Of a stretch of 64,000 bases of DNA, positions 60,391 through 64,000 are shown piece after piece. The stretch's first letter is position 1. Every line of letters starts with the position of its first letter. The stretch spans positions 1,426,001-1,490,000 of the forward strand of contig CANMGU010000001.1 of the NCBI GenBank assembly GCA_947497455.1, given 5' to 3'. This DNA comes from an uncultured Sphingomonadaceae bacterium. GTDB lineage: Bacteria; Pseudomonadota; Alphaproteobacteria; Sphingomonadales; Sphingomonadaceae. The notes under the pieces were generated by a model that had not been told where the DNA came from, ran no database searches, and saw only the letters and a list, made by a program, of their open reading frames with translations. Position numbers and translations under genes: made by a program.

Positions 60391-61164
60391 TCAGGGCATT
60401 TGTTGCCAGATTATACGGATTGCAACGTACAGGATCAATATGGCCGTCATTCGTTTTATCCAGAGCTCTGACAATGCCTTACTTGCCAGAATGCTCCCCG
60501 CCTGGCCGCCAACGAGAACCGCAAGATAGAGCGGCCAATAGCCAAACAGGACATCGGCCCCCTGCTCCCAATTCGATTTCATAAGCTGGCCAGCAAGACC
60601 GCTGGCCGAATTGACGAGTATGAACAGGCTGGCTGTTGCTGCTATTCTCCGTCCATCGGACCAGTTGGTCAGCAATAATATGGGAGCGAGAAATATTCCT
60701 CCTCCAATACCTACCATTCCTGACAGAAATCCGATCCCACCACCGACTATTGGTGCAAAGCTTATATGTTTTGTCCAAATGCCTCGTTCCATGTTGCCGC
60801 GATCACGCAATGCTGGCTCTACCAACAGCAATATCCCCGCGACCAACAAGGAGCACCCCAGCAGTATCAGAAAACTGTCACGATCAATCGGAAAACGCCC
60901 CCCTGCCCAGGCCGCTGGTAATGACAGGAGAAGAATCGGCCAAATTCTTTTCCAGTCGATCAAACCTCTTGCCTGGAACCGCAATGTCCCGCCCAGAACA
61001 ACAATGATGTTACAAAGCAGGGCGATAATCGGAAGCGCTCGATAATCAACATCAGAAAGCGCAAGCAGCGCGATATATGTTGACCCGCCACCAAATCCAA
61101 CTGAAGCGTAAAGCGCCGCAGTCAGAAGGAATAAAAGCGCTAGACCGGCGACACCAAGAGCCAC
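60391..61164 (-). CDS. TauE/SafE family sulfite/anion exporter-like protein
   Basis: A 257-residue membrane protein with about eight hydrophobic segments arranged in two halves. The repeat signatures are YASVGFGGGSTYIALLAL and GFLSGMVGIGGGIFLAPILL. The family transports sulfite, organosulfonates or other anions; the substrate is not evident. The start is a GTG at 61164. It lies 32 bases downstream of secA on the same strand. Confidence 0.9.
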   Translation of the reverse strand: MALGVAGLALLFLLTAALYASVGFGGGSTYIALLALSDVDYRALPIIALLCNIIVVLGGTLRFQARGLIDWKRIWPILLLSLPAAWAGGRFPIDRDSFLILLGCSLLVAGILLLVEPALRDRGNMERGIWTKHISFAPIVGGGIGFLSGMVGIGGGIFLAPILLLTNWSDGRRIAATASLFILVNSASGLAGQLMKSNWEQGADVLFGYWPLYLAVLVGGQAGSILASKALSELWIKRMTAILILYVAIRIIWQQMP

Positions 61165-61196
61165 ATCAGGTCTCGATCGGCCCTGTCATCACGATA

Positions 61197-63923
61197 TCAA
61201 TACTTGCCGTGACAATGCTTGTATTTCCGGCCAGAACCGCAAGGACATGGCGCATTTCTGCTAACGCCATCAAAGTTGATATCGGCTGCAACCGCCCCGC
61301 CTGACTGACGTGGCGGTAATGTCGTGGAGACCGTGCCCAATGTGCCGCCATCAATATCATTACTGTCATCTTCGCCAGTAAGTGGATCAATATGCGTGGT
61401 GAGAAAGTCAGGCAGCTCCGGCAGTTCCGGTACTTCGATTTCTTCTTGGCGATGGAACTGGCTGACCGCGATTGTCTTTGTAACGCTTTCGCGGATCACT
61501 TCCAACATGCGTTCGAACAGACCAAAGGCCTCTTTCTTATACTCATCCAGCGGTTTTTTCTGGGCATAAGCACGCAAAAATACCACCTGACGCAGCGCAT
61601 CCAAGGTTGCCAGATGTTCTTTCCAATGATGGTCCAGGGACTCCAGCAATATCGATTTTTCGATCTGCACCCATATCTCAGGATCGATTTGCTCTACTTT
61701 GGCATTGAAATCGGCGTCTGCCAGCTCAGCGATACGGGTTTCCAGAATCTCCGGCTCCACCGCATCCTCTTGCATCCACGCATCAATGTCGGGGGTTAAG
61801 CCGAACACCTCTTCGACACGTTTCTTGAGCAAGTCTATTTCCCATTGCTCAGGATAGCTGCCAGGAGGGCAACTGTCGGCAACGATTGCGTTAGCAGTCT
61901 CGTGCCGCATATCTTCTACGACATCGCCAACCGTTTCGGCATCCATGATTTCAGAGCGTTGCTCATAAATCACCTTGCGCTGATCGTTCATGACATCATC
62001 ATACTCAACGACCTGCTTCCGCGCTTCATAGTTGCGCGCTTCAACCTTTTTCTGGGCCGTTTCAATAGCTTTGGAGAGCCATTTGCCACCGATAGCCTCA
62101 CCATCTTCCAGATTCTTGTTCATCATTTTGGCAAACATCGTTTCGGTACCAAAAATCCGAAGCAAATCGTCTTCCAGACAGAGATAGAAGCGGCTGAGTC
62201 CCGGATCACCCTGACGACCGGAACGACCGCGCAGCTGGTTATCAATGCGGCGGCTTTCGTGCCGCTCCGTACCCAAAACAAACAAACCGCCCGCATCACG
62301 GACCTGTTCGCGTAAAGCCCGTACTTCCTCTTCGATTTTGGCAATGGCCTTGTCCCGTTCAGGACCTTCTTCCAAATCGGCCAGTTCCTGCTCGATACGA
62401 AAATCAATATTTCCGCCAAGCTGGATATCCGTACCGCGGCCAGCCATATTGGTCGCGATGGTTACGGCACCTGGACTACCGGCTTGAGCAACAATATGCG
62501 CTTCCTGTTCGTGAAAACGGGCGTTCAAAACATTATGCGTCACATCTTCTTTCTTCAGAAAATCGGACAGGAGTTCTGATTTCTCAATCGAAACCGTACC
62601 AACCAGAACCGGTTGGCCTTTGTCGCTATGTTCTTTGATCTTTTTTGCGATCGCAGCAAATTTATCGAGCGTATTCTTGTAAAACTCGTCATTTTCATCG
62701 ATCCGCTGGATCGGCCGGTTGGTTGGAATGGTAACAACGTTCATTTTGTAGATTTCAAAAAATTCTGCCGCTTCCGTCTCCGCTGTACCGGTCATACCCG
62801 ACAATTTCGGGTACATACGAAAATAATTCTGGAAAGTGATCGATGCCATCGTCTGGTTTTCAGGTTCGATCTGAACGCCTTCTTTGGCTTCTACCGCCTG
62901 ATGCAAACCATTGGACCAACGGCGGCCATCCATCATACGTCCAGTAAATTCGTCAATAATGATAACCTTGCCATCTTTGACAATATAGTCGGTATCGCGC
63001 TTGCGCATGACGTTGGCCATCAAGGCCTGATTAAGGTGATGAACAACTTGCGTATTTTCATAGTCGTAGAGGTTATCACCCTCAAGCAATCCGGCTTCTT
63101 CAAGCAAACGTTCTGCTTTCTCCGTTCCTTCTTCCGTCAGCGAGATATTGCGACTTTTCTCGTCCTTTTCGTAATCCTCCTCGTCGATATGCTGAACAAT
63201 CTCGTTCACCGAGATGTAGAGGTCTGATTTATCGTCCGTCGGACCCGAGATAATAAGCGGAGTCCGCGCTTCGTCGATCAGAATTGAATCGACTTCATCG
63301 ACAATCGCAAAGTTAAAAGGCCGTTGCACCATCTGACCACGATCATGTTTCATATTGTCGCGAAGATAGTCGAAACCAAATTCGTTATTGGTGCCGTAGG
63401 TGATATCGGCAGCATAGGCTTCGCGCCGCTGTTCCTCGCCGATATTCGGAATGATGGTCCCAACACTCATGCCAAGGAAATTATAGACCTGGCTCATCCA
63501 TTCGCCATCCCGGCGAGCCAGATAGTCGTTTACCGTAACAACATGGACACCTTTGCCTTCGATCGCGTTGAGGTAGCAAGCCAGCGTCGCGACGAGCGTT
63601 TTACCCTCACCGGTCCGCATTTCCGAAATCTCACCGCGATGCAATACTATACCGCCAACCATCTGCACGTCGTAGTGGCGCTGGCCCAGTGTTCTTTTTG
63701 CTGCTTCACGGACAACCGCAAAAGCCTCTGGCAAAATGTCATCCAGAGTTTCGCCATTGGCTACCCGTTCCCGGAAATACGGCGTTTTAGCCGCCAGTTC
63801 TTCATCGTTAAGCGGTTCGATTTCTGGTTCGAAAGCGTTGATCTTATCAACCACTTTCATGATGGATTTGACGTAACGGTCGTTAGAAGACCCGAATAGG
63901 GATTTGGCAAAGCCGCCGATCAT
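61197..63923 (-). CDS. secA: protein translocase ATPase SecA
   Basis: A 908-residue motor driving Sec export. Walker A is [19 protein letters not shown], and Walker B is [18 protein letters not shown]. The preprotein-binding and helical scaffold domains follow, with [10 protein letters not shown] and [13 protein letters not shown]. The C-terminal zinc motif is [17 protein letters not shown], which binds SecB and membranes. Full length. The TauE/SafE gene follows. Confidence 0.98.
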   Translation of the reverse strand: MIGGFAKSLFGSSNDRYVKSIMKVVDKINAFEPEIEPLNDEELAAKTPYFRERVANGETLDDILPEAFAVVREAAKRTLGQRHYDVQMVGGIVLHRGEISEMRTGEGKTLVATLACYLNAIEGKGVHVVTVNDYLARRDGEWMSQVYNFLGMSVGTIIPNIGEEQRREAYAADITYGTNNEFGFDYLRDNMKHDRGQMVQRPFNFAIVDEVDSILIDEARTPLIISGPTDDKSDLYISVNEIVQHIDEEDYEKDEKSRNISLTEEGTEKAERLLEEAGLLEGDNLYDYENTQVVHHLNQALMANVMRKRDTDYIVKDGKVIIIDEFTGRMMDGRRWSNGLHQAVEAKEGVQIEPENQTMASITFQNYFRMYPKLSGMTGTAETEAAEFFEIYKMNVVTIPTNRPIQRIDENDEFYKNTLDKFAAIAKKIKEHSDKGQPVLVGTVSIEKSELLSDFLKKEDVTHNVLNARFHEQEAHIVAQAGSPGAVTIATNMAGRGTDIQLGGNIDFRIEQELADLEEGPERDKAIAKIEEEVRALREQVRDAGGLFVLGTERHESRRIDNQLRGRSGRQGDPGLSRFYLCLEDDLLRIFGTETMFAKMMNKNLEDGEAIGGKWLSKAIETAQKKVEARNYEARKQVVEYDDVMNDQRKVIYEQRSEIMDAETVGDVVEDMRHETANAIVADSCPPGSYPEQWEIDLLKKRVEEVFGLTPDIDAWMQEDAVEPEILETRIAELADADFNAKVEQIDPEIWVQIEKSILLESLDHHWKEHLATLDALRQVVFLRAYAQKKPLDEYKKEAFGLFERMLEVIRESVTKTIAVSQFHRQEEIEVPELPELPDFLTTHIDPLTGEDDSNDIDGGTLGTVSTTLPPRQSGGAVAADINFDGVSRNAPCPCGSGRKYKHCHGKY

Positions 63924-64000
63924 GATGATTTCCGATATTTCTTTAGATATTGGACGTATTTAGCGCCCAGTCCTGTCTGCATTTAGGGATGAATTGGAAC
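63924..64000. other. upstream region of secA
   Basis: The last 77 bases hold the leader of secA. A TTTAGATATTGG stretch could contain promoter parts, but no convincing pair of boxes can be set. No gene was seen. Confidence 0.3.

Overview
The window looks like chromosomal DNA from an alphaproteobacterium of the order Sphingomonadales, probably a moderate-GC marine type such as Parasphingorhabdus or Sphingorhabdus. This is inferred from gene content and order: a pdhA/pdhB pair whose E1-beta carries a lipoyl domain, sited next to ftsB and eno; recG divergent from sdhE-mfd; yqeY-dnaG-rpoD in a row; TrmFO; an RpoD with a long acidic insert; and an exported TPR protein with a poly-lysine start. No phage, insertion sequence, CRISPR array or plasmid function was seen. 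Most of the window is housekeeping, with accessory genes set between the core blocks.

Layout. 1-3.9 kb: 5' part of ettA, an exported M28 peptidase with a small lipoprotein, a degenerate PilZ-like protein, an overlooked 38-residue membrane protein and two tRNA genes. 4-10.4 kb: a polysaccharide deacetylase-like protein, a soluble and partly degenerate histidine kinase, an Lrp-type regulator, an exported TPR protein, and yaaA with an SDR gene. 10.5-18 kb: gyrA coupled to an acetyltransferase, a TauD-type dioxygenase, a lysoplasmalogenase-like protein, trmFO, an EF-hand protein and a short squalene/phytoene-synthase-like protein. 18-21.3 kb: three TadE/TadG-type pilus genes. 21.3-25.6 kb: eno-ftsB-pdhA-pdhB on the minus strand.

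25.8-28 kb: a run of small membrane-associated proteins resembling the enterobacterial yqjD-yqjE-yqjK cluster, followed by DUF4170. 28-34.4 kb (minus strand): rhomboid protease, greA, and carA-carB with an unknown low-GC gene fitted exactly between the two subunit genes. 34.5-39.3 kb: yqeY, a small unknown gene, dnaG and rpoD. 39.4-46 kb: an unknown gene, a MoxR/VWA pair, a NamZ-like (DUF1343) protein with a DOMON-like protein, tyrS and a canonical PilZ protein. 46-56 kb: recG, sdhE-mfd, a GGDEF-EAL protein with a degenerate GGDEF motif, and moaA-nadK. 56-60.4 kb: tRNA-Asn followed by an AT-richer segment with a large HAD-fold protein and a methyltransferase-like protein. 60.4-64 kb: a TauE/SafE transporter and secA.

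The functions fall into a few groups. Several genes serve central information processing (gyrA, dnaG, rpoD, greA, mfd, recG, trmFO, tyrS, ettA, tRNAs), carbon metabolism (eno, pdhAB), nucleotide and cofactor supply (carAB, nadK, moaA, sdhE) and envelope and secretion (secA, ftsB, Tad proteins, rhomboid). Cyclic-di-GMP signalling is represented by the GGDEF-EAL protein and two PilZ-type proteins. The best candidates for something undescribed are the gene inside carAB, the yqjDE-like cluster with its histone-like tail, and the gene pair after tRNA-Asn.
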